Of a DNA stretch of 64,000 nt, positions 51,698 to 60,040 are shown in pieces. This DNA comes from Neorhizobium populisoli (GTDB taxonomy: Bacteria; Pseudomonadota; Alphaproteobacteria; Rhizobiales; Rhizobiaceae): positions 1 to 64,000 of the forward strand of contig NZ_JAHYCB010000016.1 in the NCBI RefSeq assembly GCF_019430945.1. Direction: 5' to 3'. The notes under the pieces were generated by a model. That model was not told where the DNA came from and ran no database searches. It worked only from the letters and a program-made list of their open reading frames with translations. Every line of letters starts with the position of its first letter. The first letter of the stretch is position 1. The position numbers were made by a program, and so were the translations under genes.

Positions 51698-52405
51698 ATG
51701 AAGAAGCCGACAGACAATTTAGTGGATGCGGTCTACACCGAGCTGCGAATGAAGCTGCAGCGGAGTGAGATTTCGCCGTCAGGACGTCTTGTCGATACGG
51801 AAATCGCAGCCAGTCACGGGATTTCCCGAATGCCGGCTCGTGAGGCGCTTCTACGGCTTGTGGCGGAAGGGTATCTGGTCGGCACGACACGCGGTTTTGC
51901 CGTTCGGGAATTGTCGCTGGAGGATATATCAGGCCTGTTCGAGGTGCGGCGGCAACTTGAGCCACGGGCCGCCGCCTGCGCGGCGCGCGACATGACGCCG
52001 GAGATCGAGGCGGAGCTTACCTCGGCGATGGCGGGCATAGAGCAGGCGCTCGACGCGAATAACATTTCAGCCTTGCTGGCCGCCAATGTCGACTTTCGCA
52101 ATGCCTGGCTGAAGGCGGTAAACAACGCTCATATGGCAGCAACGATTTCGCGGTTCATCGACTATTTTCAGTCGGTTCGGCTCGGCACGTTCGCCAACGC
52201 GGCAACTGCGGAACAATATATTGACGGGCTCTCACGCATCCATGCGGCGTTTCTGGCCCATGATCCGCTAATCGTGCAGGACCGCATGATGCTTTTCATG
52301 TTTGCGGCAGAGGAGGCCTATCTCTCCGTTCGCCGGCGACAATTGGAGGAGGCAGAGACCCTGCGTCCCGCCCGCAAACGGACGACTAGGAGAGGAACAG
52401 CATGA
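51698..52405 (+). CDS. GntR/FadR-family regulator of the monooxygenase block
   Basis: This 235-residue regulator starts at ATG 51698 (GGGAGATTGCA upstream). It has a winged helix (RLVDTEIAASHGISRMPARE) and an FCD domain (LFEVRRQLEPRAAACAARDM). Its end overlaps the monooxygenase start by 4 bases, so the two are co-expressed. It faces the HpcH aldolase gene across motif site 3 and could repress both directions until an intermediate binds. Confidence 0.88.
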   Translation: MKKPTDNLVDAVYTELRMKLQRSEISPSGRLVDTEIAASHGISRMPAREALLRLVAEGYLVGTTRGFAVRELSLEDISGLFEVRRQLEPRAAACAARDMTPEIEAELTSAMAGIEQALDANNISALLAANVDFRNAWLKAVNNAHMAATISRFIDYFQSVRLGTFANAATAEQYIDGLSRIHAAFLAHDPLIVQDRMMLFMFAAEEAYLSVRRRQLEEAETLRPARKRTTRRGTA

Positions 52406-53499
52406 TCATGAAGCAGCATCCGCTGAAAGGTCCCAGCAAACTCAAACTCGGTGTCTTTTCCGCCAATGCGGATGGCGGGCTGGCGATCACCGATGTGCCG
52501 GAGCGCTGGCAGGCGCGCTGGGAGGACAATCTTAACGCCGTGCAGATTGCCGATCGCGGCGGGCTCGACTTCTTCCTGCCGATCGCCCGATGGAAGGGGT
52601 TCGGCGGCAAGAACCGGGTGCGTGAATGGTCGTTCGAGACATTCACCTGGGCGGCGGGCTTGGCCTCGGTCACCGAGCGGATCGGGCTTTTCATGACCGT
52701 GCATGTGCCGCTGGTGCATCCGCTTTATGCGGCCAAGGCGCTGGCAACCGTCGATCATATCAGCGGTGGTCGTGCCGGCCTCAACATCGTCTGCGGCTGG
52801 AATCCCAAGGAATTTGCCATGTTCGGCACGCCGCTGGTCGAGAAGGGTTACGATCAGGCGGCAGAATGGCTGGAGATCATGGAACGCGCCTATGCCTCGG
52901 ATGCGCCTTTCGATTATGACGGTGCCTATTACAAGCTCAAGGATGTGGTGAGCCGTCCCGCCAGCCTGCAATCGCCGCGGCCGGTGACGATGAACGCTGC
53001 CTTCGGCGGCCCGGGCCGGGATTTTGCGGCGAAGAACTGCGAATATCTGTTCACCACATTCACCGAGATCGCCGACGCCGGCAAACATGTCGAGGACATC
53101 AAGGGCCGAGCGGACAAGCTTGGTCGCGATGTCGGCGCCTATACCGTCTGCCATGTGGTCTGCCGCGAGAGCCAGCAGGAAGCGGAGGATTATTACGAGC
53201 GTTATGCCGTGACGCTCGCCGATCACGAGGCCGTCGACCAGCATATGGCCGGTAAGAAGGAATTCTCCCAGTCGCATGACAAGGAGAGCTATGATCGTTA
53301 CCGCAAGCGGTTTGCCGGTGGTGCCGGCGGTTATCCGCTGATCGGCACGCCGGAAAAGATCGTCGAGGATATGGTGGCGATCGCCGAACAGGGGTATTCC
53401 GGTATCGCCATGTCCTTCGTCAATTACACTTACGAATTGCCGTTCTTCTGCGATCGCGTCATGCCGCTTCTAAAAAAGGCGGGGTTGCGCGTCGAATGA
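52402..53499 (+). CDS. LLM-class flavin-dependent monooxygenase (RutA / SfnG-like)
   Basis: This 365-residue luciferase-like TIM barrel uses FMNH2 and O2. Marks are IGLFMTVHVPLVHPLYAAKA, DHISGGRAGLNIVCGWNPKE, and the FMN phosphate region GRDFAAKNC, with YPLIGTPEKIVEDM near the end. Close-looking relatives include RutA (pyrimidine ring opening), SfnG (dimethylsulfone) and other two-component oxygenases. Such enzymes need a partner flavin reductase, and a truncated one follows directly. The substrate is not assignable. Confidence 0.88.
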   Translation: MIMKQHPLKGPSKLKLGVFSANADGGLAITDVPERWQARWEDNLNAVQIADRGGLDFFLPIARWKGFGGKNRVREWSFETFTWAAGLASVTERIGLFMTVHVPLVHPLYAAKALATVDHISGGRAGLNIVCGWNPKEFAMFGTPLVEKGYDQAAEWLEIMERAYASDAPFDYDGAYYKLKDVVSRPASLQSPRPVTMNAAFGGPGRDFAAKNCEYLFTTFTEIADAGKHVEDIKGRADKLGRDVGAYTVCHVVCRESQQEAEDYYERYAVTLADHEAVDQHMAGKKEFSQSHDKESYDRYRKRFAGGAGGYPLIGTPEKIVEDMVAIAEQGYSGIAMSFVNYTYELPFFCDRVMPLLKKAGLRVE

Positions 53500-53732
53500 G
53501 CATCGATCCTATCCATGACGAGGTCGAGGCAACGCGGCTTTCCTTCCGGGACGGCATGTCGTGGCTGGCGGCTGCCGTGCATATCGTGACGACCGACGGT
53601 CCGGGTGGGCTGGCAGGGTTTACCGCGTCGGCCGTCTCAAGCGTCACCGATCGGCCGCCGACCTTGCTTGTTTGCCTCTCTCACCAACCTCACGATGGGG
53701 CACGGTCCTTCTTCGTCAAAGGCCATGCTTGA
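53496..53732 (+). pseudogene. flavin reductase (HpaC/RutF type), truncated after about 62 residues
   Basis: The frame begins ATG overlapping the monooxygenase stop and shows the flavin-reductase front: FRDGMSWLAAAVHIVTTDGP, GFTASAVSSVTDRPPTLLVC. After LLVCL the similarity ends, and 16 unrelated residues lead to a stop. A full protein has about 165 residues, so the NAD(P)H/flavin part is lost. The break point (about 53685) probably marks the border of a rearrangement, as an unrelated SDR gene begins immediately after. The monooxygenase must borrow another reductase. Confidence 0.8.
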
Positions 53733-53744
53733 GCGGGATGTGGC

Positions 53745-54485
53745 TTAAGCGATCGCACCGCCGTCCGCGGTGAGGGTCGCGCCTGTGATAACGCTTGCGG
53801 CGGAGCTTGCGAGGAAAACCACGGCATTCGCGATCTCTTTCGGCTCGCCGTAGCGTCCCAGCGACGTCAGGCTTCGCTGGAAGTCTGCAGCCGCGCCGTC
53901 TGCCGGGTTAGAATCCGTGTCTGTCGCTCCAGGCTGGACGAGATTCACGGTGATGCCGCTCGGTCCCAGTTCGCGGGAGAGGCCGCGCGTGAAGGATGTC
54001 AGTGCCGCCTTCGACATGGCGTAAGGAGTTATACCCGGGAAGGGCACCCGCTCACCGAGCGCGGAACCGATCGTGATGATGCGGCCGCCATCTCGCAGGT
54101 GCGGTATGACAGCCTTTGCAAACAGCACCGGCGCTCGCACGTTGACGTCCATGAGGTTTTGATATTCGTCCAGGTTCAGATCGACGATGTTCCCTGAATG
54201 ACCGATTGCTGCGCTGTTGACGAGGATGTCCAGCCCGCCGAGCGCGGCCACGGCATCTTCGACAGCCCGCGCGATCGCCTGCGGGTCGGCGCTGTCGGCC
54301 TGGATGGCGGTGGCTCGGCGACCGCGGCTTTCGGCGGACCGGGCAACCGCCGCAGCCTTCTCCCTGGAACTTTGATAGGTGAACGCCACATCGGCACCAT
54401 TCTCCGCAAGTGCTTTGACAATCGCCGCGCCGATGCCGCGCGAGCCGCCCGTGACCAAAGCGCGCTTTCCAATCAAATCGATCAT
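53745..54485 (-). CDS. short-chain dehydrogenase/reductase (FabG-like)
   Basis: This 246-residue classical SDR has the cofactor loop VTGGSRGIGAAIV, NSAAIG after strand 4, Ser before ALGERVPF, and the catalytic YAMSK. The end motif ITGATLTADGGAIA is typical of FabG-like reductases. All catalytic residues are present. It is isolated between remnants, so no pathway is implied. Confidence 0.9.
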   Translation of the reverse strand: MIDLIGKRALVTGGSRGIGAAIVKALAENGADVAFTYQSSREKAAAVARSAESRGRRATAIQADSADPQAIARAVEDAVAALGGLDILVNSAAIGHSGNIVDLNLDEYQNLMDVNVRAPVLFAKAVIPHLRDGGRIITIGSALGERVPFPGITPYAMSKAALTSFTRGLSRELGPSGITVNLVQPGATDTDSNPADGAAADFQRSLTSLGRYGEPKEIANAVVFLASSAASVITGATLTADGGAIA

Positions 54486-54752
54486 ATGCGTCGGTTCCTT
54501 TCTTTGTCGTCAATCGTGAAGCCGGGAGTGCCGCCTGCACTGGGGCTGCGCCCGACAGGGTGTCCGACCTATTTCGTGGCCCTGGCGCAGCGGTTGAAGT
54601 GGCGGTGAATGCGACAGCTTGTTGCACGGTGGGGAACAGCGACCGCCTTGCATCCCACCTCCTGCAAGTCTCGCAACATGGCGTCCCGGCCGGGAGCCAT
54701 TTCTGAGGACCGTCCGCCCCCTACATGTTTGCAAGACTTTCCGCGGAGAGTG
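54486..54752. other. intergenic stretch between SDR and oxidoreductase remnant
   Basis: It contains the promoter side of the SDR gene and G/C-rich sequence without any protein-like frame. No clear terminator or repeat is seen. Confidence 0.3.
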
Positions 54753-55150
54753 GAGTGAAGACGAAGGCCCAGTCTACGACAATCCGGGACCACCGTCGGT
54801 GCTCAAATACGTCGACGTGCCCGATCCGGTCTGCGGGCCGGACGAAGTCCTCATAAGGGTGGAAGCGATCTCCATCGAAGGCGGAGATCTGATCAATCGT
54901 AGATCGACGTCACAGCCCCCTCGGTGGGTGGTCGGTTATGCAGCGGCCCGCACGGTCGTGGGCGTACACGTGACCACGCGGTTCGTCGGCGACAAGGTCG
55001 CTGCTTTCAGCATGCAGAGATTGCACGCAGATCGTTGGGCTGTCGCTGCTTCGCGAACGTGGCTGGTTCCCGAGGGCCTGGACATCGCAAGAGCTTCCGC
55101 GCTGCCTATCTCGTTCGGCTCCGCCTACCACAGCGTAATTACTCGAGGCG
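54753..55150 (+). pseudogene. N-terminal remnant of a zinc-type alcohol dehydrogenase/quinone oxidoreductase
   Basis: The frame reads VYDNPGPPSVLKYVDVPDPV, then EVLIRVEAISIEGGDLINRR and GDKVAAFSMQRLHADRWAVA, ending PISFGSAYHSV. This is the GROES-like half of a medium-chain dehydrogenase with some decayed loops. The Rossmann half is missing and the frame runs into a different remnant. No product is expected. Confidence 0.7.
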
Positions 55151-55156
55151 TCGCCG

Positions 55157-55409
55157 TTCGGCTTAGCGCCCGACCTGATGACCCCGCCGCTGCAGGTGAT
55201 CGTCGGCGGGCGCCGAGGGCCTGCCGGGCAATACGAGGCGAGAGGCGCCAATTCGACCTTTCTCCGTCGAACCGAAGCACTTCTTTGAAGTCCAAGGTGC
55301 AGGTCATCACGCCATGCACTACAAGCCGAAACACGTCGGTTCGGCGGTCGCAAGCCTCGCCGGGTTCTTTTCAGAGAACCTTGCACCAAAGGATTCCAGC
55401 CGCTCCTAA
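55157..55409 (+). pseudogene. C-terminal remnant of an alpha/beta-hydrolase-like protein, frameshifted
   Basis: One plus-strand frame reads APDLMTPPLQVIVGGRRGPA. After a shift near 55285 the next reads HFFEVQGAGHHAMHYKPKHV and VASLAGFFSENLAPKD to a stop at 55409. The GxxH and helix pattern at the end suits the last part of an alpha/beta hydrolase or ester/peptide-processing relative. It abuts the oxidoreductase remnant, so two broken genes were joined here. Confidence 0.5.
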
Positions 55410-55456
55410 CACTTCTACTTTGGGAGATTCGGGAGCCGACAAGCAGGGCAGAAAGC

Positions 55457-55609
55457 AAAAAAGCCTGTCGCGGGAGGAGGTGCGACAGGCTTTCTTGAAC
55501 TAAATGACAGCGACTGGGAGGAGGAGTGTCGCTGTCGACAGGCGTTCCTGGGAGGAGGATGGGACGCCTGAATTCCGAAACGGTGCGGGAGGAGGTGCAT
55601 CGCTTCGAT
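55457..55609 (-). ncRNA. small RNA with four CCUCCUCCC-loop hairpins (alpha-r14 / NfeR1-like)
   Basis: On the minus strand four successive hairpins each display CCUCCUCCC in the loop (loops complementary to 55587-55595, 55550-55558, 55516-55524 and 55472-55480). Stems are 9-12 bp: CGAAGCGATGC/GCACCGTTTCG, CAGGCGTCCC/GGAACGCCTG, GACAGCGAC/GTCGCTGTC and AAAGCCTGTCGC/GCGACAGGCTTT. The last is followed by TTTTTT and serves as the terminator. A promoter with 17-base spacing stands upstream. Rhizobial alpha-r14 sRNAs (NfeR1 group) carry this same anti-Shine-Dalgarno motif in their loops and base-pair with mRNA ribosome sites. Four copies in one RNA is more than I recall for that family. There is no protein frame on this strand. 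Confidence 0.8.
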
Positions 55610-55615
55610 GGGAAG

Positions 55616-55644
55616 TAGATAGACTCATGGCTAACTTGACGCAA
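55616..55644 (-). promoter_or_regulatory. promoter of the CCUCCUCCC small RNA
   Basis: On the minus strand TTGCGT (-35, 55644-55639) and TATCTA (-10, 55621-55616) are 17 bases apart, placing the start near 55609, just before the first hairpin. Confidence 0.6.
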
Positions 55645-55734
55645 CGTGATTTGTTGCATTGCACCTATGCATTTTCGCATTGCACAAAGCCATCCTAGTA
55701 TCGTGGAGGTGAACGTGCGAAGAATCTCAGCGCG

Positions 55735-56070
55735 GGGACAAGAGCAGTTCCTGCACGTCGTCTGTCGGACACCTCAGCGCCCTCGTAGCCTCTATATCAT
55801 CAACGGGCTTAACAAGGACGCCTAGAGCGCCTTCGACCCCTTTGCGACGACCTCCGGATTGGCTGTCATGAACACCACGGATGATCCACGGGTCGCCAGC
55901 AGCCGTGGGATCTCGGGTCCGGTTGCTCCGTCGGCTAAGTTCACGTCGACGAGCGCTACGTCGACCTCATTTAGATAGCCAAGAGCCTGCTCCGTGGATT
56001 GCTATGCCTGCGACTCCACCCAACGAGATGGCCGTGTCCTCGACACTCATCGCTATCAGAAGCTCTACGG
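55735..56070 (-). pseudogene. response-regulator receiver domain, decayed
   Basis: Minus-strand fragments in different frames line up as a receiver domain: LLIAMSVEDTAISLGG; then TEQALGYLNEVDVALVDVNL (with the phosphorylated Asp in LVDVNL) and VVFMTANPEVVAKGSK; then GVLVKPVDD with the conserved Lys-Pro after a one-base loss. A TAG and at least two shifts prevent expression. It resembles small stand-alone rhizobial receivers. Confidence 0.6.
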
Positions 56071-56246
56071 TATTTGGAGGACAGAGCATTTACGGACCTC
56101 GTGCCGGCTTACGACCTCTGGACGCGACGCGGCGAGCCTTGGCTCCCGCCCATGAGGGCGCCGAGCAGTCCGACCAGGACACACCGGTTCGTTCTGAGGG
56201 CTATGACCTCCTGGAGACGAGATGAAGCCTGGTTTGCCACAGACAG

Positions 56247-56630
56247 GTGAAGCGGTCTTCTCCGAATGCGATGGGGCCGGCACCGACAATGGGCACACCT
56301 GCGAAGCTTGCGCAGGCACTGGCAAGGTGCGGGTTACGGTCGGTGACGCGTAAGAACGCGATGGCGTCGCTTGCCCTGAACGGTGTGGAACCTTCAGCAC
56401 ACATTGGCGTTCTCGTGCCGGGCGATATACGGGGCTTCAGAATGACGGGCTGTGAAGGCGGGATGGCAGTGTACTACGACAGCGTGACGAAAGCAGTATT
56501 AATAGATTTCAGGGGCGCTCTCCACTACCTCATCGGACCCTTTAAGACGAAAGCCTCAGCTATCTTGGCAGGCGAAGCGAAATGCCGCGAACTCGGATTC
56601 CGGGCCTCTTCCCCATGCGGAGCCGAATGA
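56247..56630 (+). CDS. hypothetical protein coupled to a 38-residue membrane protein
   Basis: The open frame gives up to 127 residues from GTG 56247; ATG 56361 is an alternative start. The later part (FRMTGCEGGMAVYYDSVTKA, LIDFRGALHYLIGPFKTKAS, ILAGEAKCRELGF) looks like a real small alpha/beta protein. The stop overlaps the next ATG (ATGATG), a sign of coupling that supports the reading frame. No family is recognised. Confidence 0.45.
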   Translation: MKRSSPNAMGPAPTMGTPAKLAQALARCGLRSVTRKNAMASLALNGVEPSAHIGVLVPGDIRGFRMTGCEGGMAVYYDSVTKAVLIDFRGALHYLIGPFKTKASAILAGEAKCRELGFRASSPCGAE

Positions 56631-56743
56631 TGCTGGCCACTGGCTGGAAGCGGTTCCGAAGCTCGACGTTTTCGGATTATCTGGTCGCTGGGGCGATCAT
56701 GTTGGCAGGGCTGATTTCGATCTGGCTTGTGAACGCATTTTAG
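56627..56743 (+). CDS. 38-residue membrane protein
   Basis: The product (MMLATGWKRFRSSTFSDYLV, then AGAIMLAGLISIWLVNAF) has a basic front and one C-terminal membrane helix. The start overlaps the preceding stop, so it is probably translated by coupling. Family unknown. Confidence 0.5.
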   Translation: MMLATGWKRFRSSTFSDYLVAGAIMLAGLISIWLVNAF

Positions 56744-56763
56744 AATCCGTTGCGAGGATAGCC

Positions 56764-57522
56764 ATGCTACAGGGAAACGGCCCGAGCGCACCCCAGCGCA
56801 CGGTACTTCTGACGGGCGCGAGCCGGGGCATCGGACACGCGACAGTGAAGCTAATGTTCCAGAACGGCTGGCGGGTGCTCACGGTATCACGCGCCGCTTT
56901 CAGCGAGGACTGCCCCTGGCCGGGAGGCCGCGATAATCACATACAAGCCGATCTAGCTGAGCCGACCTCTTATGATCGTCTAGCGGCGGAAGTTCGCGAG
57001 CGGCTGAACGGTACCGGGCTCTACGCGATCGTCAACAACGCCGCTATTTCGCCAAAAAGCGAAGGAGGTGCGCGCATGGGAGTAATGTCGACCTCCTACG
57101 ATGACTGGCTAAAGGTCTTCAACGTGAACCTCTTCTCGGCCGCGACCTTGTCACAGCGGCTTTTCAACGAGCTCAAGGCGACAGGCGGCGCGATCGTCAA
57201 CGTCACCTCGATCGCGGGCTCGCGAGTCCATCCCTTCGCTGGCCCTGCTTACGCGTGTTCGAAAGCGGCAATGGCTGCGCTCACCCGCGAGCAGGCATTT
57301 GAGTTCGGACCACACGGGATCCGGGTCAATGCGATCGCGCCAGGTGAAATCGACACTTCCATCCTGTCGCGTGGGACCGAAAAGATCGTGGCCGAGCAGA
57401 TACCGATGAACAGGATGGGAGACCCGGCCGAGATCGCGCGGGTCATCCTTTTCCTCTGTTCGCAGGAGGCCTCGTATATCAACGGCGCGGAAATCAACGT
57501 CAACGGCGGCCAACACGTCTGA
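56764..57522 (+). CDS. short-chain dehydrogenase/reductase
   Basis: This 252-residue classical SDR has TGASRGIG at residues 17-24, NNAAIS after strand 4, Ser in VTSIAGSRVH, and the catalytic YACSK. The final INVNGGQHV is typical. The ATG follows GCGAGGA. The catalytic set is complete. Substrate unknown. Confidence 0.9.
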   Translation: MLQGNGPSAPQRTVLLTGASRGIGHATVKLMFQNGWRVLTVSRAAFSEDCPWPGGRDNHIQADLAEPTSYDRLAAEVRERLNGTGLYAIVNNAAISPKSEGGARMGVMSTSYDDWLKVFNVNLFSAATLSQRLFNELKATGGAIVNVTSIAGSRVHPFAGPAYACSKAAMAALTREQAFEFGPHGIRVNAIAPGEIDTSILSRGTEKIVAEQIPMNRMGDPAEIARVILFLCSQEASYINGAEINVNGGQHV

Positions 57523-57610
57523 CTTCATGTATTGTTAGTTGATCATGGACTAATGGAAATCAGCGCAAGCCTCGAACGCTGGCGCTCGGCTGACGCTACG
57601 GCGTCCGCCA

Positions 57611-57642
57611 GGTGACCGAGGGTGGGGAGGCCTTCGGTCACC
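57611..57642 (+). terminator. hairpin after the SDR gene
   Basis: GGTGACCGA and TCGGTCACC form a perfect 9-bp stem with a 14-base loop, about 90 bases past the SDR stop. A clear T-run is missing, so termination by this hairpin alone is uncertain. Confidence 0.35.
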
Positions 57643-57744
57643 CATACGCCCTCTTTAGCTTCCGACCCTCCGGATAGTGGCACAGATTAGGGTTGCGATC
57701 GTTCGACACCCAAGGCCATAGCTCAAGCGCTCCGCTAAGCAGTA

Positions 57745-58190
57745 AGCCGACAACCAGCACTCCCGGGTGCTCTCGCAGCGCCCGCTACCGCAAGGACGTT
57801 GTCCAGTGACATCGAGACGTCGGCGACGATTAGTTGCATGACCGCCTGAATAAGTGTCTTACGCTGCACGCCTTCCGTTTAGACCGCCTCTTCATGCGCG
57901 TGGCCACTGCTTAGCTCTTGCCACATATTCCAACAAACCCAAAGGAGCAACAAGCCGCCAGCAAACAAGAGCCCGACGATTGCAAGGAGGTAAACAGCGG
58001 CACTCGCGAACATGATACGCAAGACTGTCGCCCCTAGAATGCCGACCACGATAGCCCTCTTTCTTTGCTAGGCATCGAGCCCAGCCGCAAGGCCGATAAC
58101 AACCGCATTGTCTCACGCGAGAACAAGGTCAATCGCGATGACTTCCAACAGCGCCGCCAAACTCCCGGCCTCGAAGATTTCCAAACATGA
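57745..58190 (-). pseudogene. TerC/YjbE-family membrane protein, decayed
   Basis: The minus strand reads SLAALLEVIAIDLVLA, stop, DNAVVIGLAAG, then a shift/stop and RKRAIVVGILGATVLRI. It continues with FASAAVYLLAIVGLLFAGGL, LWVCWNMWQELSSGHAHEEA, stop, and RKTLIQAVMQLIVADVSMSL with DNVLAVAGAAR. This is the TerC metal-site pattern (DN-A-V-x-G and SLDNVLA) in pieces. At least three in-frame stops are present. It was once a five- to seven-helix membrane protein, in this group often linked to metal homeostasis. Confidence 0.8.
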
Positions 58191-58555
58191 GCCCTCCTTC
58201 GTATTCGAAGCGCACAAATCCATTCAAGGCACGAGACATCGATTTTGAATGTCATCGTGACAAGATCACAAGATGTTTTCGGTTTCCCCGCTTGAGTTGC
58301 AAAGGTGGTGTAGACACTCCTCGGGGACAGAGGGGCGCTCGACGTCACAACACCTTGTTGTCTTTGGGATTGGCTCCACGACGCGCTTTTGCTTGCGTAC
58401 GCAGGGAACACAGTCGACCGAGATTGCAGGTGACGGACCTTGAACTGTCGAGCCCAGCCTGTCGACTGCGCTGCTCGGGCGGGGTTCGTCATTCGGAACG
58501 CTTCTTGCCCTGAGCCGTTACGGCGGTGCTTCATGTCGATATCAGGAGAATGAAA
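58191..58555. other. intergenic stretch before the CBS gene
   Basis: No protein-like frame is seen. The last 15 bases hold the ribosome site of the CBS gene (AGGAGA). Nothing else is recognised. Confidence 0.3.
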
Positions 58556-58969
58556 ATGCGGGTGAAAAATTCCATGACCGCCCAGGTCGTCTCGGCGAAA
58601 TCGTCGGATACGGTAGAAGACGTCGCCCGGAGAATGTCCGAGATCGACAGCGGAGCAATCCCAGTGATCGATGCAGACGGCGTGGTCGGCATCATCACCG
58701 ACCGGGATATCGTCATCCGCGTCGTCGCCGAGGGCAAGGCCTCTTCTACCCCGGTCGCAGAAGTGATGACCGCTGGCGTTGAGAGCTGCCTTGAGGAGGA
58801 CGACCTCGCCGAAGCCGCCAGGCGTATGGCCGAACTTCAGATGCGCCGTCTGGTAGTTTTCGACAACGAAGGGAACCTCGCCGGCATCATCTCTCTCGGC
58901 GACATTGCACTCCAGGAACAGGGCGATTTGGCCTCGGAAGCACTCGAGGAAATCTCGCTCGATGATTAA
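58556..58969 (+). CDS. two-CBS-domain protein
   Basis: This 137-residue product is read from ATG 58556 (AGGAG seven bases before). It has two CBS units: VKNSMTAQVVSAKSSDTVED...DGVVGIITDRDIVIRV and VAEVMTAGVESCLEEDDLAE...GNLAGIISLGDIAL. CBS pairs bind adenine nucleotides and sense energy state. Stand-alone CBS proteins of this size are common in rhizobia and often stress-linked. Confidence 0.88.
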   Translation: MRVKNSMTAQVVSAKSSDTVEDVARRMSEIDSGAIPVIDADGVVGIITDRDIVIRVVAEGKASSTPVAEVMTAGVESCLEEDDLAEAARRMAELQMRRLVVFDNEGNLAGIISLGDIALQEQGDLASEALEEISLDD

Positions 58970-59241
58970 GAACGGCGGCGACCGGGCCCAGTTCATCGGC
59001 CGCACCCCTAATTTTCCAGAGGCGTTACTTCCGATGTCCGCACCTGACATCGTTTCTGATCATTCGTTTGGCTGAAGGCACGATAACACGCAGCTCCGGA
59101 CCAGCACATCTCTCTGTACGATCACGCACTTTCAGTTGGATTTCTTACGCGAAGCCCGAAGTCATGGGTGTTCATGGCGAAAGCTACTTGACGTCGCGGG
59201 TATTGCCGAGAACCCCTCCGATACCCTCAAGTCAATCAGAT
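58970..59241. other. intergenic stretch, possible untranslated transcript
   Basis: No good ORF is seen. Because it ends in a strong plus-strand terminator at 59242-59276 that is far from the CBS stop, it may be the long 3' end of the CBS message or a separate small RNA. Confidence 0.3.
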
Positions 59242-59276
59242 AAAGGTCCGCCTTGCCCCTCGGCGGGCCTTTCCTT
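59242..59276 (+). terminator. intrinsic terminator
   Basis: AAAGGTCCGCC and GGCGGGCCTTT form an 11-bp stem with one G-T pair and a 9-base loop, followed by CCTTTG. Confidence 0.65.
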
Positions 59277-59290
59277 TGCCCGACGTCCCG

Positions 59291-59359
59291 ATGACTATCG
59301 ATGTCGTGCTACTCACAGCCATCGTTCTCGCCGCACTTGCTTTCGCCGCTTTGGCTTAG
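59291..59359 (+). CDS. 22-residue hydrophobic peptide (tentative)
   Basis: MTIDVVLLTAIVLAALAFAA then LA forms a single hydrophobic helix. There is no ribosome site, so translation is doubtful. It is listed because the window contains several similar tiny membrane proteins with good sites. Confidence 0.2.
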   Translation: MTIDVVLLTAIVLAALAFAALA

Positions 59360-59426
59360 GAAGACCGCGATAGCTGCAACATAATCCCCTCGGCGGCGTT
59401 ACGTACTCTCCTAAGGAGGTCAAGAC

Positions 59427-59846
59427 ATGTTGCGCATGGTCATCGCGGTCGCCTCCACCTTTGCGTCAATACAGGTCTTCGCAATGGACAGCATAGCCGA
59501 TCTCGAATGGAAAAATCGTGTCGTCCTGATATTCGGACTGCCGACCGATGCTCGAGTAGATCATCAGATTGAACTCCTCGAACGCCAGACATCCGACTTG
59601 GCTGAGCGTGACATGGTCATCATACGGATAGCGGGTGACGAAGCTCGTTCTGTCTACGGAAATTTTCCGAGCCCTGACGCCGGCGTGCTCCGAAAGGAAG
59701 CGGAAATCATCGGCGACACCTTCCAAGTCGTCCTGATTGGAAAGGACGGCGGCGTAAAGCTCCGCAGCGATCGCGTCGTCCGAAACATTGAGATTTTCGA
59801 TCTGATCGACAGCATGCCGATGCGTAAAAAGCTCAAGAACGACTAA
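59427..59846 (+). CDS. DUF4174 family secreted protein
   Basis: This 139-residue product has a short signal peptide (MLRMVIAVASTFASIQVFAM). The DUF4174 pattern follows: LEWKNRVVLIFG at the front, then DHQIELLERQ, and LIGKDGGVKLRSD and the end MPMRKK. The ATG follows AAGGAGGTCAAGAC. DUF4174 proteins have a thioredoxin-like fold without the CxxC pair; function is unknown. Confidence 0.85.
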   Translation: MLRMVIAVASTFASIQVFAMDSIADLEWKNRVVLIFGLPTDARVDHQIELLERQTSDLAERDMVIIRIAGDEARSVYGNFPSPDAGVLRKEAEIIGDTFQVVLIGKDGGVKLRSDRVVRNIEIFDLIDSMPMRKKLKND

Positions 59847-60040
59847 AGTTAGCCGTCGTCGCATACGCCCTCGCGACGAAGCAATCTCGGTTGTTGTAGC
59901 AAATACACTCCTGGCAATTCTCCTCGATCTCCGTTCCCAAAATCGGCGGTGATCGGGCGCGGGGTGTAACATCGCCAAAAGACGACGTACGCTTTCGGCG
60001 TTCGCCAAACCGCTGGACGTCACCGGCAGCCAACCGGTCA
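59847..60040. other. intergenic stretch
   Basis: Minus-strand frames exist here, one with a Cys pair (NCQECICYNNRDC), but none has a ribosome site or start. No support for a gene. Confidence 0.25.

Noticed and set aside
55472..55595. Four GGGAGGAGG repeats read on the plus strand as ribosome sites or a repeat array
   Set aside because: They are loops of inverted repeats and the T-run and promoter fit the minus strand, so a small RNA explains them better. Spacing is irregular and not CRISPR-like.
58034..59050. Minus-strand 338-residue frame
   Set aside because: Overlaps the clear plus-strand CBS gene and TerC remnant in a non-coding phase.
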